The notes beneath the pieces were generated by a model. It was not told the origin of the DNA and did no database searches. It was given only the letters and a program-made list of their open reading frames with translations. From Ottelia alismoides (taxonomy: Eukaryota > Streptophyta > Magnoliopsida > Alismatales > Hydrocharitaceae), in assembly GCA_037367405.1 (NCBI GenBank), contig JAZKJV010002333.1, forward strand, positions 124,001 through 188,000: DNA of 64,000 nucleotides, written 5' to 3'. Position 1 is the first letter of the stretch. Each line of letters starts with the position of its first letter. The position numbers were made by a program, and so were the translations under genes. This document shows positions 1 through 11,834 of this stretch, in pieces.

Positions 1-198
1 AATCCAATTCTTCGGACCACAACATCCATAGACCTGTGAACCATAACATTGTTATGCATAAATTTCTGGACCCTCTTAAGGAGTTCTACAGCTTCAGATG
101 CCAAGAACCCAAAGGTATCAAACCCGAGAGGGATAAAGACATGTTGATTGTCATCCCCCTCTACCCCGATCTTGCAAAAGAGGCATTATTTATTTTTT
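1..198 (-). pseudogene. conserved plant coding scrap, truncated by window edge
   Basis: On the minus strand about 65 codons are open, entered from a TAA near 196 and running off the left edge with no start codon. The translation contains HVFIPLGFDTFGFLASEA followed by VELLKRVQKFMHNNVM, which reads like real protein. From memory, very similar blocks recur in retroelement-derived ORFs (probably LINE or RT-associated) in many plant annotations, but I cannot verify the family. The minus strand around 400-700 has further coding-like stretches broken by stops, so a longer decayed gene may extend rightwards. It could also be a decayed host exon. Function is not assigned. Confidence 0.35.
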
Positions 199-1366
199 AT
201 CGTCTGGCCTAAAAACTCATCGCCTACATATCCTCTTATACATTCAACCTTAAATATTCCTCATTCTTTACTGGTAGCACATCTTTTCTAACTATTTTGA
301 TACAGTCAAGAAATAACTGTCTCCATGAGCTCCATGCTCCTTACTTGCCGTCAACTTGTCGCAAAGAAGTAATCCCTAAAATCACATCCATCTCTCAGCA
401 TACCATGCGAGCCACCCCACGTTTTTGATGGCCACTTTTGTTGAACTTTCCTACAGGTATATTGCTTAAACTTTCTTGGTACCTCTTTTGATGCTGCTTC
501 TATCTACATTTCGGTTGTACTAAATATCGAGGCCCCTAGGATTGGTGGTTTATGAACTTGGTTTTTTGTTCTTCTTTGGGGCTTGTATGATTGGCAACTG
601 TTGCTCAAAACTCTCTTTTGATGAATAAAACTTGATAGCTTAGTTTGAAAAAAATGGATAGCTTTCAGATAGCATTGTCGTGCTAAATCTTTATCCATGT
701 GATGGTTTCATTTTCTTAAACCAAATGATGAATGAAATCAACTTGATAAATAACGTTGCTTTGTGTCGGACTGTAATAGTATTAAATACTATGAAAAGAG
801 TTAATTATTTAGTTTTATATTAATAATGAGACTACTTATTTGCAACAACAACTAAAAAACAATTCAAAGTAGCACAATCGTTTGTATTGTTGTGCTTTCC
901 ATTTTGTACTAGAACTGTGTTGATATAATGTCCATATGTACAAGCTTATGCATTTAAAGATGTGAGTTGAAAGTGAAATGCTTTCATTTTCCCTCTTATT
1001 CCCTTTTCTTAATAAACAAAATGACGAACTGATACATTAATCGAAATTGATAAGTGAAATACGTTGCATCGTTGAGGATTGTAATAATATTAAATACTTA
1101 CAAACATGTGACTAGTTAACGTGATGTGAAATAATGGGGGGATCATTTAAATAAACAGCATATAAAATGCAATTCCGACTACAAGATTTTGGTGCCTAAC
1201 TAATAAATAACAAACTAGTAATTATCACCACATAACTTACCAAGAATATGGTAATAACGAATAAGTAAAACTCAGATACTCACTACCAAAATAAAAGTCG
1301 CACCAACAAAAAAACTGTGTATCGACATTTAAATGCGTATTTCATGCTTAAATTGTGTATCGTTTC
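199..1366. other. AT-rich spacer, no gene seen
   Basis: No long open frame, RNA gene or element terminus is recognisable. The stretch holds the diverged direct repeat listed at 703-1118. The 400-700 part may be the decayed upstream portion of the coding scrap at 1-198. Confidence 0.5.
703..1118. repeat. diverged direct repeat, two copies of about 100 bp
   Basis: Copies at about 703-800 and 1003-1118 share the ordered words TTTTCTTAA, AAATGA, TTGATAA, ACGTTGC, TGTAAT and ATTAAATACT with substitutions and small indels. They are separated by about 200 bp of unrelated AT-rich DNA. This is probably an old local duplication. Confidence 0.5.
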
Positions 1367-1484
1367 TAGGGATGAAAATGAATCCAATATGGATCGGCTA
1401 TGTCTATTTCCATATTCATGTTCGCTTTATCTCTATCGAATACGAATATGGATATGTGTATGATTCGGATATGATTAAGGAAAC

Positions 1485-4400
1485 TGATAAAACCAAAAAT
1501 CGAGCGGTCGTGTATTCCACACAAGGCGGGAACGCAGTCGATATGTTGACCACTCAGAAATCCGGATTTAGTCAACAATTAACGCACAATCAATTCAATC
1601 AATGAGAAGCAAGTGGAGTTAAAATTTATTATAACTCTACAAATATGTGTATAGTGTGCAAGTGTGTAGAGTGTCGAACTCAGGGAGCAAACAAGATAAA
1701 TCAAGCAATTCAAGTGCAAAAATGTGAATGTGATTAAGTGTCTACAAGTATGCAATTTTTTTGTGGGTTTTTAATTTTATATTTTTTATTTTATTTTTAA
1801 ATTTTAATTTTGTATTTTGTTTTTTAATTTTCTGTTTTTTTTCTTTTCATTTTATATATTTTTTTTATTTTTCAATAATAGAATATATATACAATATAAG
1901 AGAGAGAGGGATGAAGTATTTATAAAAATAGGTAAAAATGCTTAAAAATCAGGAAATCGAATGTTTTTGGTCTTTTTATATTTTTTCTTTTTTGTGATTT
2001 TTCTAGATTTTTCCTAAGTTTTTTTGGTATTTTTAAGTCAAAAATACTAGTAAACAGTGAACTTAGCTACTGGCCGAAATTAAAATGAGGGATAAAAATA
2101 GCAAACAGTAGCGAAAATTCCTCAAATTAATTTTAAACTAAAGGCAATATAATAAGGAAACTACAGAAACTGAGTTTATATTTTTAGGATTTTTCTAGAA
2201 TTTTTTAGATTTTTATGAAGTTTTTAGGAGTTTTCTAATTTTTAATGTTTTTGTTTTGAAATTTTTAATGATTTTTGGATTGACACTAAAGGATGATAAG
2301 ACACGCAAAATATATTTTTTTGGAATTTTTCAAAATGTTTTATAATTTTTATGGATTTTCTAATGCAAACAGTGCTGAAAATGCATGTTTTCGATTTTTG
2401 ATAATTATGAAAATGCAATAAAAATACAATACAAAAATATGGCATGATCGAGCAAGCAAACAGGAGCTTAAAATAATTTTTTGGCGATTTTTAGCAATTT
2501 ATAGATGCATGAAATAAATAGATACAACTTCAACAAACTATACTACTGGCAAGGGCATAAGTGCAAATAAGCAAACATCCAGGGGCCAAAGTGCAATTTT
2601 TTACAAAGTTTATAACATATTAAACAAGATCTAGGACTGAATACAAATAATCAAAGCCGCAAGGGTGCGCCTGCAAATAACCCAACCCCGCATGTGTTAG
2701 ACACGCGCTTGGGAGGGACCTAACTACAATATCCAAAAATCCCAGGGGCTCACATGCAATTTACCTAAAATTTTTACACTTAATTACAAACTGCCTTGAT
2801 TAAAACAAAATAAACAAACCTGCAGGGGGTCCTGTGCAAAATCCCCAGCCCCCTCACGCGCACGGGCACGTGAGGTGACGTGGATAGATACTAAGTACAA
2901 ATATTTAAAGTTCAGGGGTCCCTATGTAAATATTACAACAATATTGAAACTACAACTGAAAGTTTATGGACTAAATAAAAATTACAAAAATGGCGGGGGA
3001 AAATGTGCAAAATACCCATGCCTAAAGGCTCGTGCGCGATCCGACGGCTGATGGTCGTCCACTTGCCACGTGTTGCGATCTGAACGGCCGATGACGCTTC
3101 GCGTTGGACGGAGATGATTAGATCTTCGGATGAAGATCTGATGGTGGCGGCTTGGTGCGATCCAACAGCTACTGTATGCCTGGAGCCTCAGCCCTCGATC
3201 CAACGGCTCCGAAGGTCGGAGCAAGAACAGAGGAGGAGCACCGGTGATGCGACTTTCTCCGAGCTCTCGCTCCGTCCTCTAGCGATCTGGGAGGCTTCAA
3301 AAGGGGCTGGAGAGTCCTGGAGGTCGGCTCTATCTCCTGAGGGCACCAAAAAGCCTCGACGATGGCCGAGGGTCGCTGGAGCGGGCGGCGGAGCTGGAGA
3401 GCTGCGCTGGTGCTCCAGCGATCTTCAAAACGAGCCCCAGGCTCGAATCAAGGGTCGTTGACCTGCAAAAACAAGTGAGAGGGTCAAGGGAAAAATGCCT
3501 GGACCCTACAGAGGTGGAATGGCAGCGAATGGCGGTGAAATGAAGAGTGGCCGGAGGTGCGCTCCGACGAGGTGGACGTGAGGGATGATTGGGTTATCAA
3601 AACTCAAAATTACTTTGGGGGTTTTACTCCTAAGGATAAGACGGAGAAAATGCAACGAAAATAAAAGGGGAACGGGACTGCCTCGATGGCCGGAGCCAGA
3701 GGGAAGTTGTACCTCGACGCCGGCAAAAGGCGGAGGTCGTGGAGCCACCTCAGGTGTTGCTCGACCCACCCAAAGGTCGGAAAGGGAAGCTGTCACCTTC
3801 TCCTTGCGATTGGGCACGAAGGGGAGCTAAGCCTATGGAAAAGAGGGGTTCAAAGGAGGCTCGAAAGTCGGGGGTGCGTTATATGGAGTTTGACGAGTGG
3901 GCGAGAAGATCAAGGGGCAGCAGCCGATGCAACGATCCAGAACCCAAGGATACACTTGGGCGTGAATCACCGATGGCAAAGGAAGAAAAGTCAAGAAGGA
4001 TGTTATGCGAAATGGTGCAAGGGCTGACCTCGAAAAAATCGAGAAAACGGGGCCTACACGAGGTCTGACAAGGCGCACATGGGGGAGGGACGACTAGTTG
4101 ACCGGGGTCAACTAGGGTTTGCGCCTGGTTGGTCCACGTGGACCAACCAGGAAAAATCCCTGGAAAATATTTTGTAAAATCGTTTAAAAATAGAAAATAA
4201 TTTTATTAATTGTTGGTTATTAAATAAAAAATGTTTATTATTTTATAAGGTATTTTATCGTGATTTTTAATTATTTTTATGAGGTATAAAAATACAAGTT
4301 ACTATTTTAGGCCTATATAGGTATATTTATCTACGTATTTTAATATTCCATTTTTATTTTATACCTTTAATTTATTTATTGTTGTTTATTATTTTATAAA

Positions 4401-5296
4401 TTTATAAATTATTTCTATACACTTAAAAGTATTTTTATTTTATTTTTCTGAAGTGTTTTGGATACTTAATAAAATATAAGTATGACTTATATAGGTATAT
4501 GTATAGGTATTATACCTAGGTATGTTATATACAGATATTTTATTTTATATTTTCCTTAAGTTTTTATCTATGTTTTAATACACATAAATATTATAGATAA
4601 TATTTACAAAATTATGAAAATATAAAAGTATAAAAATAATGAATAATAAATAAAGTGAATATTTTAATATGTACAAGTATACAATAGGGGTCCAAAACTC
4701 AACTTTCAAACCGTAACTCCGAAAAATATGAAACCACCTTCATTAAATAGCTTATTTTAAATTATATACAATTAAAGGTGAGTTTGGTAAATTTCGAGTT
4801 TTTATTTGCAAGATACGGGTCTGGGAAGTTGGGATTCTGGAATCTTATATAGATCATAACTTTTCAACTGTACATTATTTTTATGTGAAATCAATTTCGT
4901 ATTTTTCTATATTTAATTATCTATAACTTTTATTTTCAAAGTTTCTTTATTTGAAGTACAAAAAGTGGAACCAAAAATAGGTCCCAAAATGAATAAAGAA
5001 TGAAGTAAAATAAATAGGTATCTGGTCCTTATCTCCCCCTACTTTATTCGTTGTCGACCTAGTCATCAAGATGCCTAGGTCTCGGGGTTTTGGGTCATAA
5101 AATATTTACAATATTTTATTCTTTTTATTTTCTTTTATTTATTCTATAATTTTGACTTTAATTACAGTATTTTATACACTATTCACATACACATGCATGG
5201 ATGCTAAGATGCTGGAATTAAAGGTATTTACACGCATTTGCCAGGGTTTTTGATGCCAAAATGATAGAATAAAGATGATAAAATGTGGATTCATCA
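1485..5296 (-). mobile_element. solo LTR, giant Athila-like family, minus orientation
   Basis: Read on the minus strand this begins TGATGAATCC and ends with a TATCA-type terminus, and it aligns along its length with the LTRs at 29557-33184 and 39292-42942. It is flanked by a perfect 5 bp target duplication, GAAAC, at 1480-1484 and 5297-5301. There is no internal region, primer site or second LTR, so it is the product of LTR-LTR recombination. The middle (about 2980-4100) is GC-rich, whereas both flanks are very AT-rich. Length is 3812 bp. The short ORFs in the GC-rich part have no recognisable content. Confidence 0.9.
4094..4151 (-). promoter_or_regulatory. G-box palindrome plus paired W-boxes in solo LTR
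   Basis: Positions 4124-4151 form a perfect 28 bp palindrome centred on CACGTG (G-box). Positions 4094-4115 form a palindrome with 10 bp arms around GG whose arms contain TTGACC, the WRKY W-box core. The same pair in the same order is present in both LTRs of the complete element, so the palindromes have survived in an old solo LTR. Binding of bZIP, bHLH or WRKY factors is inferred from the motifs only. Confidence 0.55.
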
Positions 5297-6184
5297 GAAA
5301 CCATATCCTTAAAAATATTGATACCAATCAGAATCAGATATTTATCAAATCCGAATATAAATCAAATAAAGAGTGGACCCAAATGCAGAACAAATAGAAA
5401 GCTAGTCCAAATATAAATTGAATAAAGAGTAAAATCCAAATATGGATCCAAAAAACATGTAATCCGAATACGGATTAATAAAGACTACATACAAATAAGA
5501 ATTGAATTTTTATCACAGTTCATAATGATTTTAAAAAATGACAATGAAAAATAAGTTGCATCATGAGAAAAAGTAGCATCAAGGTGATCTGTGTTCTTGA
5601 TCAGAAGCAAAAAGGGGGACACGATTATGTAATTTTTGTTCATGCACATCTCCAAACAAACGGACATTTATTATTATCATTAATATATTGTATTTTATAA
5701 TGTATACTATTAAGATAATAATATGGTTTGTGACTTACATTATATTAACTAATATATAAATCAATATTAAATATCATATTCGGATATCCAAAGCTGGATA
5801 TTCAAGTCATTACCATATCCGTATCCGTATTCGGAAAAATTTTAGAATCCATATCCATTCGATCCATATTCGATTAATATTTGGATACGGATATCGATAT
5901 CCAATATTTTTTCGAATACGGTAAGCAGATATTCGAATATATCCGTATCCGTTTTCATCACACTGCTGCTCCTAAAACGATCAAATATTAATAATTCTCC
6001 CAAATTCAAAGGTCACATCACAACAATAAGAAAACAAACATCTCAAAATCAAACAACTGTCAATCAGCTCCTGAGATCATAATCTCCTGACATTAATGTG
6101 GTGAGTCGACGATCAGAGGTCCATGTTAGGGATGGCGCCATCGATCTTTCTACATCATGATGCCATTTCAGCGAATAACACTTC

Positions 6185-6199
6185 TGTGTGTGTGTGTGT
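6185..6199. repeat. (TG)n microsatellite
   Basis: Seven uninterrupted TG units followed by T. Confidence 0.9.
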
Positions 6200-6215
6200 T
6201 TAATTTCTACTCGTC

Positions 6216-6353
6216 AGAGCTGGATATTAAGTTATATACTAATATGTATACATATATAAAATAATACAGAGACGCGTCGTGGCCAGAGCTGGATATTAAG
6301 TTATATACTAATATGTATACATATATAAAATAATACAGAGACGCGTCGTGGTG
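6216..6353. repeat. 69 bp tandem duplication, two copies
   Basis: The block beginning AGAGCTGGATATTAAG and ending ACGCGTCGTGG occurs twice head to tail (6216-6284 and 6285-6353). The copies are practically identical, so the duplication is recent. It holds no recognised gene. Confidence 0.95.
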
Positions 6354-7225
6354 ATGTGTGCGTTTCCGGCACAATATTGTTGACTGTGGAAACTGATGTG
6401 GAATGGAATGGAATGGAATGCGATGCATTGCATTGACTTCCAAAAGCCTGTGTGGAATTGAAGGAAAGCTTAATCCTTTAAAACAAATCTGCATAAAAGA
6501 TTATGGGCAACTAGTCGAGCAACCATTTCCTTTTTTTTGAGTTGAGTTAGAAACAATGATTTGAATGCATGAAGTTGGATATTTGCATGGGAATTATAAC
6601 TAATAGCTGTTTTACTAAATTAAATATTAAAAGGCTCGTTCATACTTCTGTTCAACACTCTCACGTTGTTTATAAAATTGTTCAAGAATCATCTGGATTT
6701 TATTTTTAAGAAAACATGCCTACATATGCTATCATAATCTTTTCTAACTGTATCACAATTAATTTTTTAATAGCTGTTAAAATTGGACAGAAGAGGAAGA
6801 AAGAGACCACACGATGATAGAAAATAGGAGGAAATAAATGAAATGATGTGGAATATAATCTTACAATTAATATAATCTACTATTCCCTCAAACTAGCGTT
6901 CGCACATGTATATACATATATATACATGCATACATCCATGTCACACATATACGTATGCACGTATACACACAAGTCTATTGGTAGTAGGTGGTAGTGCGAC
7001 CTTTGTTCGATCCACTCTATGTTTGTCGACATGGTAGAGGACTGATACCGGGTGACATATGGTCCTCATTATTCATGACAAAGACGAGCATTAATGCGTG
7101 GAGCTCCACTTGGATTTTCGGGGGTAACTACCCTCTTCTATCTCATTCTAGCCACATATTGAGAAGAAAATAATCAAAAAAGTGATAGCCACAATCTTTG
7201 CATGCCCAATCTCCATTTTCATTCA

Positions 7226-8800
7226 TATTAGGGTGTCTGCCCACGCTTCGCGACGTGAGTAGTTTTTAAGTTAAAGTGTGAAATTAAGAGGTTAAATTAT
7301 AAGAATGTGCGTAGAACTTAATTGGCAAATTATAGAGGAACATTTTGCATACAATTTATCTACCTTTTAAAAGGATTGTACTTCAGGTACTATTATTTGA
7401 AAAACCTAAAAAGTATGAAATTAAGATGTTAAATTTTATGAATGTATTTAAAACTCAATTGGAAAATTATAGAGGTATATATTGCACACAATTTATCTTT
7501 CTTTTGAATAGATTATCCTTCAGGTAATGTTATTAGAAATTATTTTTTATATTAAAATTATTTTTTTGCTTTGAAACAATATCTTCGTTTAAAAATACAA
7601 AACCATTCAAACACAAAATCACAAACAGATATGTATGTATAAATATTAATATAATAAATATAAAGGAAAATATGATATTTATAAATTTTAGTTTAACAAA
7701 TATATTAGAGCAGAGAGAGAATAGAGGAGAGAGGGAGAGAGAGATGCTTGACATTTAAGTTAATTCAATAGTTTCTTTAGGAATTGATAGCTTGGGTGTT
7801 TAAGGTAGGTTCGTTACTTTTTTTAATTTAATAACTTGTGATTTTGATGTGAATTACTTTAAATTTGATATAGACACAACAGTAATTTGGATATAATATA
7901 TATAATAATGCTTTAATATATGCTTAAGAACTTAATTACTTTACTTTTTTTACGTATTGAAATCGAAAATACAATAAAGAAAGAGATCATATAGGTATCT
8001 TGTCAAATTTTAATCATACCATAATTTAATATAGTCGATACATATGTCAGAGTATAGTCACACCATTTTGTTATTTTGTTGGTGGAAAAAAGATTTAAGA
8101 CCATCTCTATATAGAATATTTAATAGCAGTTGTCAAAAAAGGACAACATTTAGCACTATCCAAAGAGTTTAAAATTAATTTCTTTTCTTTTAAATTAATT
8201 TCTTTTCATAAAAATAAAAGAAATTAATGTTGTAAATTATTTAGATATATAAGATAGAAACAGAAACACATAACAAATCATCTATAACTTCCTTAATTGA
8301 TACATGATCAGACTATTTTCCCACCATCTATTTTCTAAAAATATTTTTATAAGATTTGTTCAAAAACTAAGAGCAAAGGATCGAATTCTTTTGTAGTGGT
8401 AATGATCGAGATGAACACTATTTTGATCAAATATATTTATACCTTTAATTTTATTTTTTCACCGAATGAAAATGTATTTTTTGTTGTAAATAATGGGTTA
8501 CGTGTATGAATTCCTTACCATTTAAAGTATTTTTTGCATGAATTTATTATCTATTTATTGTTAGAATGGATGAGAAAGATAGTATTAAACGTTGAAATAA
8601 GAAAGAAGAGAGAGAAGAGGAGGTGTTTCGCAAAATCACCTATTTTAAATGTAGAGAGAGAAAAGGGGGGAGAGAGAGGTGTTTGGGAGAGAGAGAACCG
8701 TATTAAATAGAATTGGAGAGAGAGGCAGATGGGAATGTGAGTAATGAGCGGGGAGGGTGCTATGTGTCATGAGAAGAGGAAGAGTTGGGCAGAGCCCAGC
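7226..8800. other. possible non-autonomous DNA element; no gene
   Basis: Near 7230 the sequence GGGTGTCTGCCCACGCTTC lies opposite an inverted near-match, GGGCTCTGCCCAACTCTTC, on the minus strand around 8770-8797. This hints at terminal inverted repeats or a Helitron-like boundary. No target duplication was confirmed and no coding frame is present. The interior is AT-rich, and a purine-rich GA stretch occupies 8580-8730. Confidence 0.25.
7274..7525. repeat. direct repeat of about 117 bp, two diverged copies
   Basis: Copies at 7274-7390 and 7409-7525 share GAAATTAAGA, GTTAAATT, AATTATAGAGG, CAATTTATCT and CTTCAGGTA in the same order. Divergence is visible but modest. Confidence 0.8.
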
Positions 8801-10510
8801 TTTAATATAGTTAATAGATGTGTGATGTGGGAAAAACCCTGCCCCTCTCCTTTCCGCCCATTTCTCTTCCTCGGCTTCACAACAACTCATGTTCAAGCAC
8901 AACAAATGCTACAATGCGCTGCATAAGGATTTCTTTTTTAAGAGTGCCTCAACAATGTGTTGCAGAAGGGTTTCTTTTTAAGAGAGCCGCATATGTAGTC
9001 TCTCCATTCCTTGGTGAAATCTTCCCATTTTCGCATTTTATCTTGTTTGGTGGTGATCATCGTTTGGTTGATATATGATTAAGTACATTAAATCCTTATA
9101 TAAAGTAAGCCAATTGTCGCCTAAAAGTAAGGCAATTAAATAAATAATTTATTCAACCCCTTTTATTAACTCGATGAAGTGAAAGAAGGCATGTCAGGGG
9201 TAGAGATAGGAAATTTTTATATGAGGGACCAATAAAAATTGAAATTTTTGCTTACTTGCGACCATGGGAACCAGAATAAAAGAGGATGCATATTAGCAGA
9301 TTATAATTCTTACAATGGAGAAAAGTGAATAGGAGAAGGTTTTGGCATGTTATTACATTAACTGCAACAAAATCTGTAAATTGCAATGAATAATGTAATA
9401 TTGATTGTCATATCTTATGTAATCAAATATATGATAACAAATATTTTTATTGTTTGATTCTTTACATGAACAATAAATATTATTTTGATTACCGTATTGT
9501 TAGCATGAATTATATACCTATAGCCACTTATTGAATTTTGTTAGTCATTGTTAGATTAGCAACAACTCTGTATTGTTTCATCGTTATATGAAGAATTAGC
9601 AATGAATTACATTAACGTGAATTGCAAGAGCAAAAAAGATAATTTAAGAACGACTAATATTTGTTATGTTACATATTTAATATCGAAAGACATGAGAATG
9701 AATATTCAAATTATTCATCATTGTAAGACATTTAGGTTGCAATGATTTCTCGTATTATGGAAACTAAAAAAATTAGAAAATCATGTAGTTATACACATTT
9801 TATTCGTAATCCATTAAAGGCATGTTTGTTTATATTGCCTATAAAGCACTTCTTTAATTATATGTTTATGATCAAGTCTTAATTGTATCTTTAGCATATT
9901 CTTATTATTTTTATGGAGATATTAATACAATTTTCATATTTTTGAAATATCCAAATTAATTGAAATACTATCATTACGTTGCATGTCAGTATGTTCATTG
10001 GATTTGGATTTTTATAATAATTTAAATAAATTTCATATCACACAGTTTTTAATATATTGTAAATTATGGCATCCTTCCTTCTTTTCTTTATTCCTTTCAT
10101 TTATATTCATGTATTCAAACATTGAAGTCCATGTATACGAAATACACATTTTTTTCTCCTCGCAAAGGTTATTGAAGAAGAGAAGCCTCTTGAAGACTTG
10201 ACTCCTCACCAATGTAAACGCCTCCTAAAAAATCGGAATATTGTGATGGGAGTTGGGAAAAGAAATTGAAAAAATTGGAAGGGTGATGGAACTTGTAAAA
10301 TAGATATGGAAAAGAATAGACAAAGTTGTGTGGGCGTTACACTGGGTAGTAAGGACAATCACGCAGAGTCGACCTACCCCTTATGTATTTTCTATTTCGG
10401 GAATGGGGGACATGATCCCCCACCCGCCCCCTTCTCCCACCCTTATTTGTATTTCAAGGCAACCCTATTGACTTAGTATAAATCATGACATCATCATTGG
10501 TTTTTAATTC
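8801..10510. other. AT-rich spacer, no gene seen
   Basis: No extended coding frame or element end is recognised. Around 10213-10341 the words GTAAACGCC and GGCGTTAC lie in inverted orientation and could bound a small MITE, but support is weak. 10380-10440 is C-rich. Confidence 0.45.
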
Positions 10511-10536
10511 CATGCTACAAGCAGTGTACCTAGAGG

Positions 10537-11009
10537 GGACGGTCAACTACTGTTCCTTTTCTTATGAAAACTGTCCCTTCTAACCAGAAGGGGCGGTCGC
10601 TAGTCCGTCCCCTGTAACACCGTCTCATTTGATCATAGGGGACATAAAATAGGAATGCCTCCTTTCTGAAATCCATTGGGCCGGTTCGAATCGTCCCTTC
10701 TACTATGAGCACAGACGGTTACAACCGTCCCTTCATGACCATCCCTGATGATCTTACAATGGGACGGTTTAAACCGTCTTGTCCAAATACTAGAGGGGAC
10801 GGTCGTGCCTGTCCCTTATGCTAAACCAACTGTTGGGACACGCACAGACTCGTAGGAGGGACGATTTGAACTATCCTCTCCTATCCTCAATGACCAAAAC
10901 TAGTAGCAGGGAACTGTATAGGCTCAGAGGAGACGGTGTAGACCGTCCCTTCCAATTATAGGAGGGGATGGTCGCGACAGTCCCCTCTACTAAAATCGCT
11001 TTTGGGGAC
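10537..11009. repeat. CACTA subterminal repeats, 3' side
   Basis: Short words such as GGGGACGGTC and its complement recur in both orientations about every 30-60 bp, some as small inverted repeats (for example around 10760-10780). They match the 170 bp units that resume at 24390. Such motifs bind TNPA-like proteins in the family; here that role is inferred. Confidence 0.75.
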
Positions 11010-11817
11010 TGATGAATCCCCATTCATCACTCTTTATTCCTTTATTTTAGCTAAAAATCTTTGCAAAACACCATGTAATTATTTGTAAATAGAATAAATA
11101 GTCAACTTGCATGCTTTGTGTAAATAATAATAATAATTAGCATGTTTTTGTACAAAAATAAAGGAATAAAGAAATAAAGGAAAAGAGGGAAATATTTGGA
11201 ATAAATATTGAGTGACCCAAACCCAAGGGAGGGCCAATCATGGGCCTGACCGCAAAATAAAACTAGTAGAGAGAGATAGTGCCATTCATCATTTACATAT
11301 AGGCCTCCTTTATGTATATAATTTATTTTTCATAAAATAAAAATACAAATGTGTTCCTCATAATGTGTATATATTTATAAAAATAAATTAAAAAGGAGAA
11401 AAATAAAAATAAAAATAAAAATAAAATAAATTCTTTCTCTTACCCTTGTATATACCATGTAAATATGTATATATACCTATTTATGTTTCCCTTGTAAATA
11501 TATAATAAAAATCAAATAAAAATTATTTTATATCCCACATTTTATGTTATAAATAAATAAAATATAAAATGGGATGATTGTACAAAAATAAACTAATAAA
11601 AATAAAAAATACCCAGGTATTTATACCTATATATAGTAATATATCTTGTATATACATTTATTTATTTTTCAAAAAAACAAATAAAAATCATTAAAAAATA
11701 TTTGAAAAATAATAAACATTTTTATGTTGAAAATAATTTGAAATAAAATCATTTACTATTTTTATTTAATTTACAAATAATTAATAAATGCTGAATTCTC
11801 ATTGGTCCACAGGGGAT

Positions 11818-11834
11818 GTTGACCCCCTGTCAAC
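11818..11834 (+). promoter_or_regulatory. W-box inverted pair in diverged LTR
   Basis: GTTGACC and GTCAAC lie in inverted orientation around a short C-rich spacer, just before the GC-rich segment, at the position of the paired W-boxes in the complete element's LTRs. The preceding CATTGGTCCACAGG is a decayed half of the G-box palindrome. Confidence 0.4.

Larger units (their letters stand above)
1367..5963. mobile_element. hAT-like non-autonomous DNA transposon, split by a solo LTR
   Basis: The left end reads TAGGGATGAAAATG and the right end reads CCGTTTTCATCACA, which are imperfect inverted repeats of the TAGGGATGAAAACGG type often seen at plant hAT termini. Inside both ends are dense subterminal words of the GGATATTCGAATATCCG and TACGGATATG kind (1380-1480 and 5760-5950). 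Between them and outside the LTR (5302-5760) no transposase frame is visible, so it would be non-autonomous. I could not find a clean 8 bp target duplication. Matching words GATCGTTT/AAACGATC lie just outside both ends, so the true termini may be slightly further out. The solo LTR at 1485-5296 sits inside it. Confidence 0.55.
5964..7225. other. spacer, no gene seen
   Basis: AT-rich DNA with a TG run, a 69 bp tandem duplication and a short GAATG run near 6398-6420. No long frame, RNA gene or element end is recognised. Confidence 0.5.

Noticed and set aside
3114..4078. Overlapping ORFs of 80-115 codons on both strands in the GC-rich part of the minus solo LTR
   Set aside because: They are open on both strands, have no protein-like motifs, are not kept in the homologous LTRs, and are explained by high GC content.
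7226..8800. Helitron or TIR element with CCCACGCTTCGCG-like terminus
   Set aside because: No confirmed 3' hairpin with CTRR, no target duplication and only a partial inverted match; kept as a low-confidence note only.
10213..10341. Small MITE bounded by GTAAACGCC and GGCGTTAC
   Set aside because: The inverted match is 8-9 bp and imperfect, and no target duplication was seen.
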